Shown: one piece after another, positions 44,001 through 53,421 of the stretch
Layout of the letters: every line of letters starts with the position of its first letter
Numbering within the stretch: the stretch's first letter is position 1
Translations under genes and position numbers: made by a program
Notes under the pieces: generated by a model
Seen by the model: the letters and a program-made list of their open reading frames with translations, nothing else
The model's database searches: none
Told to the model about the DNA's origin: nothing
NCBI RefSeq assembly: GCF_965363235.1
Contig: NC_134845.1
Location: forward strand, 22,694,524 to 22,758,523
Direction: 5' to 3'
DNA length: 64,000 nucleotides
From: Mytilus galloprovincialis
Taxonomy: Eukaryota; Mollusca; Bivalvia; Mytilida; Mytilidae

Positions 44001-45008
44001 TATTGTATTTTCAGCGGCATACAGCAGAAATGAAACAAGTCAGGGAATTTAGGAAGTCCACGTCAACTATGTGCGCCGTTAATTTGAAAAAGGTATGCCA
44101 GTAGTTTAAACCAAAAATATTTCCAATAAATACTAGTTTATAAGATTTTCCATGTGCCGTCCGTATACCAAACAGTAGTAAAACATCGATATTTATATGA
44201 TGTCGTTATCATTTTATACTTTTAGCCAAACAAGTCACTGGACGATTTCAAGCTTAATTTGTTCGCAGTAATGAATAATTATTTGATGTACGGACCTAAC
44301 GTTGTCACCAGAAGTTACAATAGTTCGGAAACAGAACACAACACAATGAAATGATACGATATGTAGAGTATGACGTTTTCAGTCTATAGATTGTAAAATA
44401 TATTAACCGTTTGACTCAATATGAACCTGTTTGGTTCGTTTCCTTTACCCACTTGTCAATAGAGCATCATGGTATATGTTTTAGCTGTAAACATTCTGAT
44501 GTCTATGTAGAAAAACACTTTTAATGTATCCATTCAACTAATCCAACTTAAAAGTAAGATAGGTATAATGCTTCTTCAAATTCATGTAGTCAATACAAAA
44601 GATTGAAAGTGACTATTTCTCAACAATATGTCTTTCTCAAATATGTGGAATATTCTTTCTGATAAGTATAATATGCAGGCTTTAATCTAATTTTTATTTT
44701 AGATGATAGTTGATAAACCAGAGTTTCAAGCTAATCTTCTGAAATGGGACCAGAAGGACTATGATCTTCTTTCGGAGATTTGGAACACGCCTTACTTTAA
44801 CCGTTGTGTTTATCTGTCATGGTTGATGGTAGTCCAGAACCCACCAATGTATATAGACGAAGGACCAGTGAGGAGATCATACATTAATCGTGATGTCTAT
44901 CACGAGTTCACAAAGAAGGGTTCCATCATTGATTACTGTGTATGGCCTGCTTTATTCGTGGAGAAAGGTGGACCACTAGGCACGAAGGGAATTGTTCAAG
45001 TTTACTGA
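31276..45008 (+). CDS. B-box zinc finger / MIEAP C-terminal domain fusion protein (gene 2)
   Basis: My long model joins 31276-32063, 32915-32965, 36052-36208, 36743-36912, 41478-41558, 41866-42076, 43119-43205, 44015-44092 and 44703-45008, giving 642 aa. Skipping exon 3 and using the acceptor at 36733 gives 593 aa, also in frame. The first finger has C9, C12, C21, C24, C29 and C32, with H34/H36 as possible last ligands. The B-box2 is complete (C70, H73, C81, C84, C89, C92, H97, H100). A coiled coil follows, then a MIEAP-type C-terminus from about residue 425. The last four exons match gene 1 in order, phase and nearly in length (211/87/78/306 against 196/84/96/309). The intron between exons 2 and 3 carries a Crypton, and the one between exons 4 and 5 a LINE. 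Function is inferred only from domains. Confidence 0.8.
32915..32965 (+). CDS. Gene 2 exon 2: short linker exon
   Basis: 51 nt, phase 2 to 2, with a long T-rich tract before acceptor 'tctttcag' and donor gtaagg. It encodes TGVYAVSGVASREPSPG, a low-complexity linker. Confidence 0.6.
33000..33270 (+). repeat. Mussel dispersed repeat M1, plus copy
   Basis: 'caatgagcaaagcccgtacc', 'gtaaaataattcaaacgaga' and 'caggctcctgacttgggaca' identify it. The 5' part is truncated. Confidence 0.65.
33578..34981 (+). CDS. Crypton-type tyrosine recombinase, intronless
   Basis: 467 aa from ATG 33578, one open frame. The C-terminal half fits a tyrosine recombinase of the Crypton / DUF3504 group (relatives: ZMYM2, QRICH1, KIAA1958). 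Visible landmarks are an Arg-rich site R-L-Y-F-C-R-R-G (about residue 170), H-S-I-R in TNHSIRATGTTALF, G-H-K-S, and the candidate nucleophile Tyr in L-A-V-Y-H-R. The N-terminal part (MATKRFACHTEAEILVKR) is basic and may be the DNA-binding core. The Pro/Thr-rich tail after about residue 350 is unlike the catalytic domain. It lies in gene 2 intron 2, sense orientation. A polyadenylation signal AATAAA is at 35073-35078. It could be a live element or a domesticated gene; I favour an element because of the position. Confidence 0.82.
   Translation: MATKRFACHTEAEILVKRANVVPKNTAKSNKKSANMLRAYLTEKEEDPQFENYSPSELNVVLSSFYLDTRTSDGHMYKTSSLENFRYGLNRHLKAPPHLKTFDIIKDTEFLSSNEIFKTAMSELKTLGKGDVQHYPAIEECDIHKLYSSIHMSTDTPCGLLNKVQMDIRLYFCRRGLENIPEMTKDTFIVDVNPNTGVKFVKKSRDELVKNRRYNEKENFGGFMTENKDSPLCPVTSFEKLLSKLHPDNNRLWQRPKDTFSDNDSVWYTKQGLGRDSISSFMTKLSKACNLSKIYTNHSIRATGTTALFKNNFADSQIMAVTGHKSVNSLAVYHRVSDQEKEEMGQAIQKLIQPSATTTTPQLQLPAPNAHKMLTAPKAHGMLTFPPIPNQNFSNELVPPPTCNLDEINNLNDFDINQLFSNECFSEIGDRQVECSQNLTITKTSNKPLGPIFSNCNIGKVEIVFKH
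35073..35078 (+). terminator. Polyadenylation signal of the Crypton ORF
   Basis: AATAAA 92 nt after the stop codon. Confidence 0.5.
35161..35520 (+). repeat. 44-bp tandem repeat downstream of the Crypton
   Basis: Four near-identical 44-bp units (35161, 35205, 35249, 35293) start 'cactttgcattcgtcgtctg' and continue with 'taacctgaaatgatctttac'. They are followed by about four decayed copies keeping 'cacactttgctttcgtc'. Because the units follow the recombinase 3' end directly, they may be part of the element. Confidence 0.85.
35832..35860. repeat. T-tract joined to G-tract
   Basis: About 14 T followed by about 13 G. Prone to length change and to assembly error. Confidence 0.8.
36052..36208 (+). 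CDS. Gene 2 exon 3: optional coiled-coil exon
   Basis: 157 nt, phase 2 in and phase 0 out. It encodes TVSASVNVSTSGTTRIHKLF and ends RRLQDEIEEKEREIQQ, a clear coiled coil. Acceptor 'caccataag' has a weak tract and donor is gtatta. The phase-0 exit only fits the downstream acceptor at 36742. See the finding on coupled splicing. Confidence 0.55.
36743..36912 (+). CDS. Gene 2 exon 4 (alternative start at 36733)
   Basis: It encodes YNLTEMLETMDVLHDYSKQ and ends IKSLKQEK, phase 2 out, donor gtatgt. With acceptor 36731-36732 ('cattttacag') the exon starts at 36733 in phase 2 and adds RLQ. With acceptor 36741-36742 ('cgactccag') it starts at 36743 in phase 0. It parallels gene 1 exon 4. Confidence 0.75.
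37735..41240 (-). mobile_element. Non-LTR retrotransposon (LINE) remnant
   Basis: Reading the minus strand from about 41200: KLGFLNLRTMYETGKTSPS, then an APE endonuclease (ISECKWTGFGN, TIIMGDLNAKVG, GSDHDRV), then reverse transcriptase (FENAFDSIHRESFWKILRYY at about 39010; LEDLDYADDLA at about 38500, the catalytic Y-A-D-D), then a C-terminal LLYGVECWRMTEKDINKL segment. The ORF is cut by many shifts and stops. The end at 37735 has 'ggtaggtaggtag' as simple 3' tail. It lies antisense in gene 2 intron 4. Confidence 0.85.
41478..41558 (+). CDS. Gene 2 exon 5: coiled-coil exon
   Basis: 81 nt, phase 2 to 2. It encodes INAIVEQKNLMFQFEQTMEE and ends KESIRQR. It occupies the place of gene 1 exon 5 (84 nt, ends DLIFR) with the same phase. 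Confidence 0.75.
41866..42076 (+). CDS. Gene 2 exon 6: start of MIEAP-type domain
   Basis: 211 nt, phase 2 to 0. It encodes FIEMAGRTLSSIGSARSRDV and on to IKHLFLVNQ, aligned with gene 1 exon 7 by [IL]-x-E-[ML]-[FY]-x-[KE]-L-Y-[ED]-x-E-W. Confidence 0.85.
42325..42500 (+). repeat. Mussel dispersed repeat M1, plus copy
   Basis: 'agatgtggtatgattgccaa', 'caatgagacaactgtccaca' and 'ataatgagcaaagcccatac' define the 5' half of the family. Confidence 0.7.
43119..43205 (+). CDS. Gene 2 exon 7: MIEAP-type domain
   Basis: 87 nt, phase 0 to 0, acceptor 'atttttag', donor gtaaca. It encodes NCYKTCQRISDNQTKDLM and ends LFVDAEDTK. Confidence 0.8.
44015..44092 (+). CDS. Gene 2 exon 8: MIEAP-type domain
   Basis: 78 nt, phase 0 to 0, acceptor 'tgtattttcag', donor gtatgc. 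It encodes RHTAEMKQVREFRKSTST and ends NLKK. Confidence 0.8.
44703..45008 (+). CDS. Gene 2 exon 9: C-terminus of MIEAP-type domain
   Basis: 306 nt including TGA. It encodes MIVDKPEFQANLLKWDQKDY and ends GTKGIVQVY. W-L-M-V-V-Q-N-P, W-P-A-L and K-G-I-V-Q match gene 1 exon 10. Confidence 0.88.
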   Translation: MIVDKPEFQANLLKWDQKDYDLLSEIWNTPYFNRCVYLSWLMVVQNPPMYIDEGPVRRSYINRDVYHEFTKKGSIIDYCVWPALFVEKGGPLGTKGIVQVY

Positions 45009-45458
45009 ACAGAAAACAAATACAACTAAAATAACAAATATATGTTGTGTAATCTATATTATACTGCAATCAGCTATTTTACTATACAGATAAAGCTATA
45101 CGTATAAACGTTAGCTTTATACGTCAATGACCTCAACTCACCTATAAGCCCCGCCTACTTACAACGTCACGTCATAACCATGACAACGTGTAGTAACAAT
45201 GGTCAAACTTTTATGAATTTAAACCTGTTATGTCTTCAAATTGGTAATTTATATACCATGTTTATAAAATGTTATTAATTAAACTCATTTTCCCTTTCTA
45301 ATTCTTTAAATTGTCAATGCTTACCGCCTAGACTACTCTCATAGGGAAATACCCCAAAATGGTACTCCAAGGGGGAAATTCCAAACACTTTTTTTTAATA
45401 ATATTTGTTTCATATTTTTTATTATTTTTTCATTTTTTTATCGATTTCAGTATATAAA

Positions 45459-45670
45459 CAATATACGTATAGTGTCTTGAAATATGAAATTTATTTGTAT
45501 TCGGCACGAAACGGGAAAATGCTCGGTAGAACCTCGCATTTTCCCGTTTCTAAGCCTCATACAAATAAATTTCATATTTCAAGACACTATACGTATATTG
45601 AACCGAGCATTTTCCCGTTTCGTGCCGAATACAAATAAATTTCATATTTCAAGACACTATACGTATATTG
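45459..45670. repeat. Foldback element, family H1, copy 2 (with extra half)
   Basis: 45459-45600 is a palindrome with 42-nt arms that are exact complements ('caatatacgtatagtgtctt' on the left, 'aagacactatacgtatattg' on the right). The core reads from 'ttcggcacgaaacgggaaaa' to 'cccgtttctaagcctcat'. 45601-45670 repeats the complement of the left core half plus the right arm, ending 'attgtc'. ORFs at 45405 and 45484 only read this repeat. Confidence 0.75.
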
Positions 45671-45974
45671 TCTAAATAAATGGTCACTGTTTGCAAGATG
45701 TATATGTATTTAATAACAATCAATGGTACCTTTGTACATGCATACGATAAGGCTAAACTTTTAGACAAATGATATTTTGTACATTTTTGGTGTAGTCACT
45801 TATTAATTTTCTTTATTTTGGAAAATCAACGAATATTTACAATAGCAGTAACTTTTTTTCGAAGTGCAATAATATTTTTTTTAAGAATTTCTAAACAAGA
45901 AATATATTGATAGGTGTTTCCAAACTAAAAGTAACCATTAAGATGAATAATAGATTTAGGAAAATGTTAGCAAA

Positions 45975-46260
45975 TATAAGAAGAAGATATTGTACATGTA
46001 TAATTTCCAATGAGACAACTCTCAACAAGAGCCCAAATGACACAGAAATTAACTACTATATGGCACCGTACGACCGTCAACAATGAGCGAAACCCATTCC
46101 GCATATTCAGCTATAAAAGGTCCTGAAATGATAAATGTAAAACATACATACATAATGTGGTGATGGTTAACATGTCAGTGGGATCCCAACCCTCCTCTAA
46201 CCTAGGACAGTTGTGTAACATTACAGCATAAGAACGAACTATAAAAATCTAAAGATTTTA
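45975..46260 (+). repeat. Mussel dispersed repeat M1, plus copy
   Basis: 'ttccaatgagacaactctca', 'caatgagcgaaacccattcc' and 'cctaggacagttgtgtaaca' place it in the family, including the 3' part. Confidence 0.65.
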
Positions 46261-46794
46261 GAATATTTAAAGCAGATTAAACTTAAAACTGTAGACATAC
46301 TCAAATTTGTCTACTCATGTTGATAATTAATTAATGTAGGTGCAGCTTCACAATCATCGCTATAAGAAGATGTCTAATGTATGAGTCTTTTCTGTGGTTT
46401 CGTTACTGAAAAGTGATAGGCCTACATCATAGTTTGTTGTTGGGTGCTCGTGCTAATTTTTTACTATGGTAAACAATTATATGAAAAAAACTCAATTTAC
46501 GACATGACTTTAAGTTAATCCATGAGTATACGAGAGTGACGCTTAGTACTTATTTATGACATAAACTGTCTCTTGTCATAAAAAGTAAACGATCGCACAA
46601 AAAGAAATAAATAAAACTGTCCGAAACAAATCCACTGATAAAAGGGTCAAAACCAAATATGTTGATCTTTAAGCTAATGGAACTGCAGAAAAAGTAACTA
46701 GCAAGTTAGTACTTCGGTACTGGCATGAACATACTGATATTTCAAATTAAAAGTTACTGATCTTAGAAAATCTGTTATAAGTCAACAATATATC

Positions 46795-47035
46795 TGCCTC
46801 AGCCTTTCTTTACTGGAAGGGTGAGCAGATCCTGCTCCACATGTTGCGCTCGCCGTGTTGCTCATGCTATTACAAACCCTGTGAATAGTCTAATTCGGTA
46901 GGTCACATTCGTGAATAGGGAAGGGAATTGTTGTTACAACATAAGAAACATATCCGATATCATCTGTTAAACGGTCATTCTATAACGGTCAACCAACTCA
47001 TGATGGCGTCCTTAAAAGTTACAAAGGGATGATCC
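46795..47035. repeat. Dispersed repeat, copy 2 of the 11335 family
   Basis: 'ccacatgttgcgctcgccgt', 'acatatccgatatcatct' and 'cggtcaaccaactcatgatg' match 11335-11530. Confidence 0.55.
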
Positions 47036-47039
47036 TCGA

Positions 47040-49579
47040 CTGAATCCATCAGTATTTTGCAGTTCAATTTCAAATTGAATGATACATTTAGGCTCATGTG
47101 ATATTTCCGTCCTTTGGATAACACGTTTCCCAGAGAAGTGGTATTGACAATGTTGAGGTCACCAGTAATTATAACTTGGCCAGCCGGATTATATGTGAAT
47201 TAGGAACTAGCACAGGTGCAATCATGAGGTTAAGACTCGAAGCCGTCAATATTGAGATCCTGCAATACGTGTTTGTGATTGAAATTCTAGATGCAATTGG
47301 TTTGGTATAGGTATAAGAAATGATTGGTACAAACTGATCTTTAAAATAAGGAGGTATTTTCGATTTATCTAACTTTTGATAAAGAATATTGCCCAAGTTG
47401 ACGTCATCGAGACCTTTTGAACTCAAATTCAGAATTTTAAATCTATTCTCTCAGGCTATAAAATTTTAGTATTCTTTTGATTTATCATTAAAGCTCCGCT
47501 GATAATCGAGCGGACAACCTATTATAATCGGTATGTCCGTCCATACCTCTGTCTGTGCGTGAGTTCGATTGATGATCCAAAATTTATTCCGCCCTTTAGA
47601 AGTTGTGTAATGAAATTTTACATAATTATCCAGAAGGTGTGTAGTTTAAAACAGCATACCGCGAACGTCATGGTGAAAAACGTAACGAAACTTAGTCACC
47701 CCTGTAAACAAGTTGTTATCCCTCTTCATCTTTAAAACACCATGGTGTTAGGTATGAAACTTTGCAAGACTATTCATCCCCATGATCACTACTAGAAGAT
47801 GTGCTGAGTGCGTACAAGATATCAAACCGTATAATGAAATCGTGGTCAATGTATGTATGTATGTTCTGTATCTTCCGCCTTTAGTAAATATTTTTACACA
47901 ACCACTCACCTGATTCGCTTTGCAAAAATATCACGTCCGCTCTCATCGGCATGCTCGACATATACGTAAATTCAACTTAGTGGTGCATCAGTTAAATTTC
48001 GCAATGCTCCTGATAGTATATTTATGGAATGGTCGTCAATTACTTGGAATATGAAATACATATGAGGTTCACAAATTTATTTACAAAAGCTAACATATTA
48101 AAGTTCATCATTTCGATGTATACATGAGGTTGTTCATGCAATAAGCGGCGCGGCCACTGTCAATTATTTGACGATACAGCATGTTTAAGTACAGGAAAGA
48201 ATATAATATTTACCACTTTTACAATATCTTTCCCGTGATGCAATAACACTTTATAGTAATGGTTAGTTAGGGTAAGGTCAAGGAATGCGATGTAGATTGT
48301 TGTAAGATGTTTGTATCTACCCAGATATGTTGCCCTTTTAGCCACAATTACACTGTTATCTTTTCCCCGACGGCAATATCAGCAAACGTTAAGTGTTAGT
48401 TATCTAGTTTGTCCAAATAGTGAAACATAAACTGATTTTTTTTTCTATGTATTTTGTTTTCTGTATTGGTTAAATCTTGTTTATCATATACATATATAAA
48501 ACTATGTTTCCCTTTAGGAAATGAACCGACTGTGTTTGAATATGATGATGTCTATTGATTAGAACAAACACATTTTCATTCTATACTTTTATCTTAATAA
48601 GAACAGACAATGTATTTTATCAAGAGTAACACTGCGCGGGTGTCACTGTTGGTGACCCGGTTTTCGTTGGGGTGGGATATTTTTCATCTTCAGTTTTCTA
48701 TAAAGGTTTTTGTAAACTGTCTTTGTCCTTAGTTTTTGGGGTATCTGTTTATATAAATTATTTTTGGGTTGCAAAATAGCCCGCCCGCGTCTAACATGAG
48801 ATACTATTTGTGTTCGACTTTCAGTTTTAAATTAAAGTTGTAGTCAAAAACACATAATACTGATGTTGTTTTTCGAAGTTTAATTCAACAAACTGAAGTG
48901 GTTGCAAAATTTGGGACATAGATTCATCTACATGTAAGCATTATCTGAAATGATGTTCAACACATGATATGTCTAGTGCAATAATCTACATTTTGTATAA
49001 ATACAAAACAAACAAAATACCAGTTACACCAATATGATAATACACTGTAAGGAGTCTTCATAAGATAACGTGAGATATAATGCTTTCAAAGGTAATTACA
49101 TGTATGACTTTTGTAAATTCATATTTTTTATTTATTCGAATAGTAACTGTTACTATATCCTTTTTATTTAGTGACCATCAGAATCTTGTTCAAATAAACA
49201 CATGACACATGCACGCGGTATTTACGAAAGAAAATTCTAAATAATGAAATTTTATCGTAGTGTGAGCTGTTCAACATATTCATCTGAAAATGAGTTTCGC
49301 AAGAACTGCATGAAATACAATCATTCTTTTTTATGTGGTTATTGTACTCAATACGATGTTTATTTGTCCAAACATCCGTAAGCTAGGTGCCAAAAAAGAC
49401 TTATGTTCATATTGTCTGTTTCAAGCTGTTTCTAGTCTTGTTAAAACACTGACATTTTAAAAAAATGCACATAAATATATATGTATAAGTGCCTATAAAT
49501 AGCAGCACATGACATACAAATCTATGGGAGTGTGGATTAATCAGTACAGAGATTAATTCAATTACACAAATAAAATTAT
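47040..49579. other. Intergenic DNA without a recognisable gene
   Basis: No ORF above about 85 codons and no recognisable motif. The minus ORF at 47169-47426 has no domain I know. Codon-like bias is absent. Confidence 0.4.
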
Positions 49580-49664
49580 AGATTGCCTAACAATGTAATT
49601 TTAACACACTATTTAGTATGTAAATATAAGAATGTTTAAAATATTTACAAAATGATGAAAATAA

Positions 49665-49703
49665 ACGCAATATTTCGCTAGACCAACTAGCTTTATCAAG
49701 CGT
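49665..49703 (-). ncRNA. Decayed hammerhead ribozyme, pair 1 left
   Basis: On the minus strand: stem I 'acgc', core 'ttgataa' (canonical ctgatga), stem II 'agctag' and 'ctagc', core 'gaaa', then 'tatt' and stem I 'gcgt'. Two core bases differ from consensus, so cleavage is unlikely. Penelope-like elements are known to carry hammerheads. Confidence 0.55.
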
Positions 49704-50898
49704 GCATCTATCCAGGTGAAATCGGATGTAGATGATAAGAAACTTTTGCAGCTCAACGTCTATGTTGTACTGAACTGCCTTTAAAATAAGAAAATTTTGC
49801 AGCCCAATGTCTATGACCTCTTGCATTTAGCTGCTTTGAAAATAAGAAAATTTTGCAGATCAATGTACATGTTGCACTTGGATTTAGCTACCTTAAAAAT
49901 ACATAATTGGTAGTTGAAGTTAGCAACGTCCATTGGCCAATATTACGGGATAAAAAGGACGATGCTTTGTTTTAAATTATTCTTTATCTTTCCTGTATCT
50001 TTTTTCGTCTTTTTCGTTAAGACCATCAGGTTCTAAAGTGTGGAGTTGGTGGATCCAAAAGTTTTCTCTTCTCCTTCTCGCCGTGGTGTCCCATTCGGTG
50101 TTGACTTCTATAATTTGGAAAGTGACATTATCAAAAGGATGTTTCGTTGAACGAAGATGTCTTGTGAGAGGACAGTTTTTGTTGGTTTTGTACGATGAAC
50201 GATGGTTATTGAGCCGAATATTAAATTTGTCCATTGGATTATTGAGCCGAATATTAAATTTGTCCATTGGACAAATTTAATATTCGGCTCAATAACCATC
50301 GTTCATTGGACAAATTTAATATTCGGCTCAATAACCATCGTTCATCGTACAAAACCAACAAAAACTGTTGGACAAATTTAATATTCGGCTCAATAACCAT
50401 CGTTCATCGTACAAAACCAACAAAAACTGTCCTCTCACAAGACATCTTCGTTCAACGAAACATCCTTTTGATAATGTCACTTTCCAAATTATAGAAGTCA
50501 ACACCGAATGGGACACCACGGCGAGAAGGAGAAGAGAAAACTTTTGGATCCACCAACTCCACACTTTAGAACCTGATGGTCTTAACGAAAAAGGCGAAAA
50601 AAGATACAGGAAAGATAAAGAATAATTTAAAACAAAGCATCGTCCTTTTTATCCCGTAATATTGGCAAATGGACGTTGCTAACTTCAACTACCAATTATG
50701 TATTTTTAAGGTAGCTAAATCCAAGTGCAACATGTACATTGATCTGCAAAATTTTCTTATTTTCAAAGCAGCTAAATGCAAGAGGTCATAGACATTGAGC
50801 TGCAAAATTTTCTTATTTTAAAGGCAGTTCAGTACAACATAGACGTTGAGCTGCAAAAGTTTCTTATCATCTACATCCGATTTCACCTGGATAAATGC

Positions 50899-50937
50899 AC
50901 GCTTGATAAAGCTAGTTGGTCTAGCGAAATATTGCGT
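50899..50937 (+). ncRNA. Decayed hammerhead ribozyme, pair 1 right
   Basis: Same elements on the plus strand: 'acgc', 'ttgataa', stem II 'agctag' with 'ctagc', 'gaaa', 'tatt', 'gcgt'. It is the inverted twin of 49665-49703 and shares its core changes. Confidence 0.55.
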
Positions 50938-51018
50938 TTATTTTCATCATTTTGTAAATATTTTAAACATTCTTATATTTACATACTAAATAGTGTGTTA
51001 AAATTACATTGTTAGGCA

Positions 51019-51020
51019 AG

Positions 51021-51064
<44 letters not shown>
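51019..51064. repeat. (TA)n microsatellite at the end of pair 1
   Basis: About 22 'ta' units directly after 'aggcaagc', marking the end of the right-hand element. Confidence 0.9.
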
Positions 51065-51068
<4 letters not shown>

Positions 51069-51229
51069 TCTAAAAATAGCAACAATCAACATTCAATCTA
51101 TCTAGGTGTGGATCAGTTTGTAAATAAACTGATGCAGTTACTAAATTAAATTATATAAGTGTCTAAGAATGTAACTTTAACACACTAATGAGTGTTATAA
51201 AATTAGTTTGTTATATTTTATATATTATT

Positions 51230-51270
51230 CACGCAATATTTCGCTAAACAAATTAACTTCATCGGGCGTG
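51230..51270 (-). ncRNA. Decayed hammerhead ribozyme, pair 2 left
   Basis: Minus strand: stem I 'cacgc' and 'gcgtg', core 'ccgatga' (canonical ctgatga), stem II beginning 'agtta' (one mismatch with 'tagc'), core 'gaaa'. One core change. Confidence 0.5.
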
Positions 51271-51489
51271 TGCATCTACCTAGGTGAAATCGGATGCATG
51301 ACAAAAATTATCTTTGTAGCTTGACGGCTACACAAAATTTGTGTAAAAGTTTAACATATTGATTGATGGGGTATATAAAACATATTTTTGCCGTTTATTG
51401 AACATAACAATTTTTAAATCTAAACAAATAGTTGTTTTAGTTAAATAGAATGAAATTCATGATTTATTCCTTTGGTTTTGGGTAGAACT

Positions 51490-52519
51490 GTTTTTCATCC
51501 CTCTCATTAAGTCCATGAGGTTCAAGAGTACGTAGCTGATGCATCCAGAACCTTTCTCTCTGTTTTCTCCTTTCGGAGTCCCAATTTTGATTTACCTCAA
51601 TTATTTGAAAGGTGGTATTATCAAAAGTATGTCCTGGTCTTAAGAGGTGTCTCGTAATTGGACAGTTTCTTCCTTTTGCATAGAACGACCGGTGATTGTT
51701 AAGTCTGATGTTGAATGTAGTTACTGTTTCACCAACATACTGCAGCTTGCAAGTTCCACAAGTAAGAATATAAATACTATTTTTCGTTTTGCAATTAGAT
51801 TAAACATAGATGTTGTATCGCTGCTTTGTTACTGTGCTGCTGAAAGAGTGGTCAGTGTTGGCGGCTTTACAGCACTTACAATTGCTTCTACCGCCTTGTT
51901 TTTAACACCCAAATTTAGAAGTTTCTTGTTTCTTTACTTTTGATGTCACAAGTATGTCTTTGAGATTTTTGGGTCTGCGATAGGCAATAACAGGAGGTGA
52001 TGGAAAAATTTCTTTTAAGGAAGAGTCATTTTCGATAAGACGCCAGTGCTTTCGGATAGTAGATGAAATATTTGTCAAATCGGGATGGAAGGTTACAACA
52101 AACGGAATTCTATCTGCACGGGTCGTCTTATCTTTGTATTCCATGAGGCTAGCTCGATCTTTTTCTTGGGCTTTATCAAAAGCGTCTGTGATGTTTTTGG
52201 TTTTATATCCTCTTGATTTCAGCTGTCTTTTTAGTTGTCCCAAACGATAGTTCAGTTTGGATTCCGAGGAGCAAATTCGCTTTAGTCTGATGGCTTGACT
52301 GTAAGGTATACTCCTGGAGCAGTGTTTTGGGTGACAACTTTTTGGAGAAAGGAACTGGTGTTTATCAGTTTTCTTTGTGTGGAGATCAGTTGTCATGACC
52401 CCGTTTTTTACAAATGTGGTGGTGTCGAGAAAAGTCATTTTCTCGCTTGAAAATTCAGATGTAAATTTAATTGAGTGATGGAACTGATTACAATGATCCC
52501 GATTTGACAAATATTTCAT
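51490..52519 (-). pseudogene. Penelope-like polyprotein fragment: RT end, linker, GIY-YIG
   Basis: The ORF 52519 to 51902 has FLDTTTFVKNGVMTTDLHTK, then DKHQFL and CHPKHC, which I recognise as the region following the Penelope RT catalytic core. It continues to KKQETSKFGC. The next frame (to about 51490) gives the GIY-YIG part, with a stop after C and another at the segment matching 'VTSNCKTENS'. Antisense to the plus copy. Confidence 0.75.
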
Positions 52520-53118
52520 CTACTATCCGAAAGCACTGGCGTCTTATCGAAAATGACTCTTCCTTAAAAGAAATTTTTCCATCACCTCCTGTTATTGCCT
52601 ATCGCAGACCCAAAAATCTCAAAGACATACTTGTGACATCAAAAGTAAAGAAACAAGAAACTTCTAAATTTGGGTGTTACAAACAATGCGGTAGAAGCAA
52701 TTGTAAGTGCTGTAAAGCCGCCAACACTGACCACTCTTTCAGCAGCACAGTAACAAAGCAGCGATACAACATTTATGTTACATCTAATTGCAAAACGGAA
52801 AATAGTATTTATATTCTTACTTGTGGAACTTGCAAGCTGCAGTATGTTGGTGAAACAGAAACTACATTCAACATCAGACTTAACAATCACCGGTCGTTCT
52901 ATACAAAAGGAAGAAACTGTCCAATTACGAGACACCTCTTAAGAACAGGACATACTTTTGATAATATCACCTTTCAAATAATTGAGGTAAATCAAAATTG
53001 GGACTCCGAAAGGAGAAAACAGAAAGAAAGTTTCTGGATGCATCAGCTACGTACTCTTGAACCTGATGGACTTAATGAGAGGGATGAAAAACAGTTCTAC
53101 CCAAAACCAAAGGAATAA
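52497..53118 (+). CDS. Penelope-like element C-terminal ORF: linker and GIY-YIG endonuclease
   Basis: Open from about 52471 to the stop at 53116-53118. The start is not native, because the element is truncated at the palindrome centre. Visible parts are a Cys-rich linker (G-C-Y-K-Q-C-G-R-S-N-C-K-C-C), the nuclease core IYILTCGTCKLQYVGET (Y and Y-V-G of GIY-YIG), the catalytic-region R in FNIRLNNH, and E in IIEVN. The family normally fuses this to an N-terminal reverse transcriptase, missing here, so it is not an autonomous element. Confidence 0.8.
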
Positions 53119-53310
53119 ATCATGAATTTCATTCTATTGTACATAACAACTATTTGTTTAGATTTTAAAATTGTTATGTACAATAAACGGCAAAAATATG
53201 TTTAATATACCCCATCAATCAATATGTTAAACTTTTACACAAATTTTGTGTAGCCGTCAAGCTACAAAGATATTTTTTGTCATGCATCCGATTTCACCTA
53301 GATAGATGCA

Positions 53311-53351
53311 CACGCCCGATGAAGCTAATTTGTTTAGCGAAATATTGCGTG
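53311..53351 (+). ncRNA. Hammerhead ribozyme, pair 2 right
   Basis: Stem I 'cacgc' with 'gcgtg', core 'ccgatga', stem II 'agcta' with 'tagc', core 'gaaa', then 'tatt' before stem I. Only the U4-to-C change separates it from a canonical core. It lies in the 3' region of the right PLE copy. Confidence 0.6.
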
Positions 53352-53421
53352 AATAATATATAAAATATAACAAACTAATTTTATAACACTCATTAGTGTG
53401 TTAAAGTTACATTCTTAGACA

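Larger units (their letters stand above)
49580..51020. mobile_element. Head-to-head inverted pair of truncated Penelope-like elements (pair 1)
   Basis: 49580-50267 and about 50340-51020 are inverted copies of the same 3' part of a Penelope-like element. Both encode the end of a GIY-YIG endonuclease (FNIRLNNHRSSYKTNKNC on, ending LEPDGLNEK) and a common 3' UTR. The centre at 50267 is 'tgtccattggaca'. Around it a 50-70-bp segment ('acaaatttaatattcggctc') is present in two extra copies on the right and one on the left. No reverse transcriptase is left. Confidence 0.85.

Noticed and set aside
45405..45675. Two overlapping ORFs of 63 and 77 codons with repeated protein words
   Set aside because: They read through the foldback H1 copy; the repeated words are its arms.
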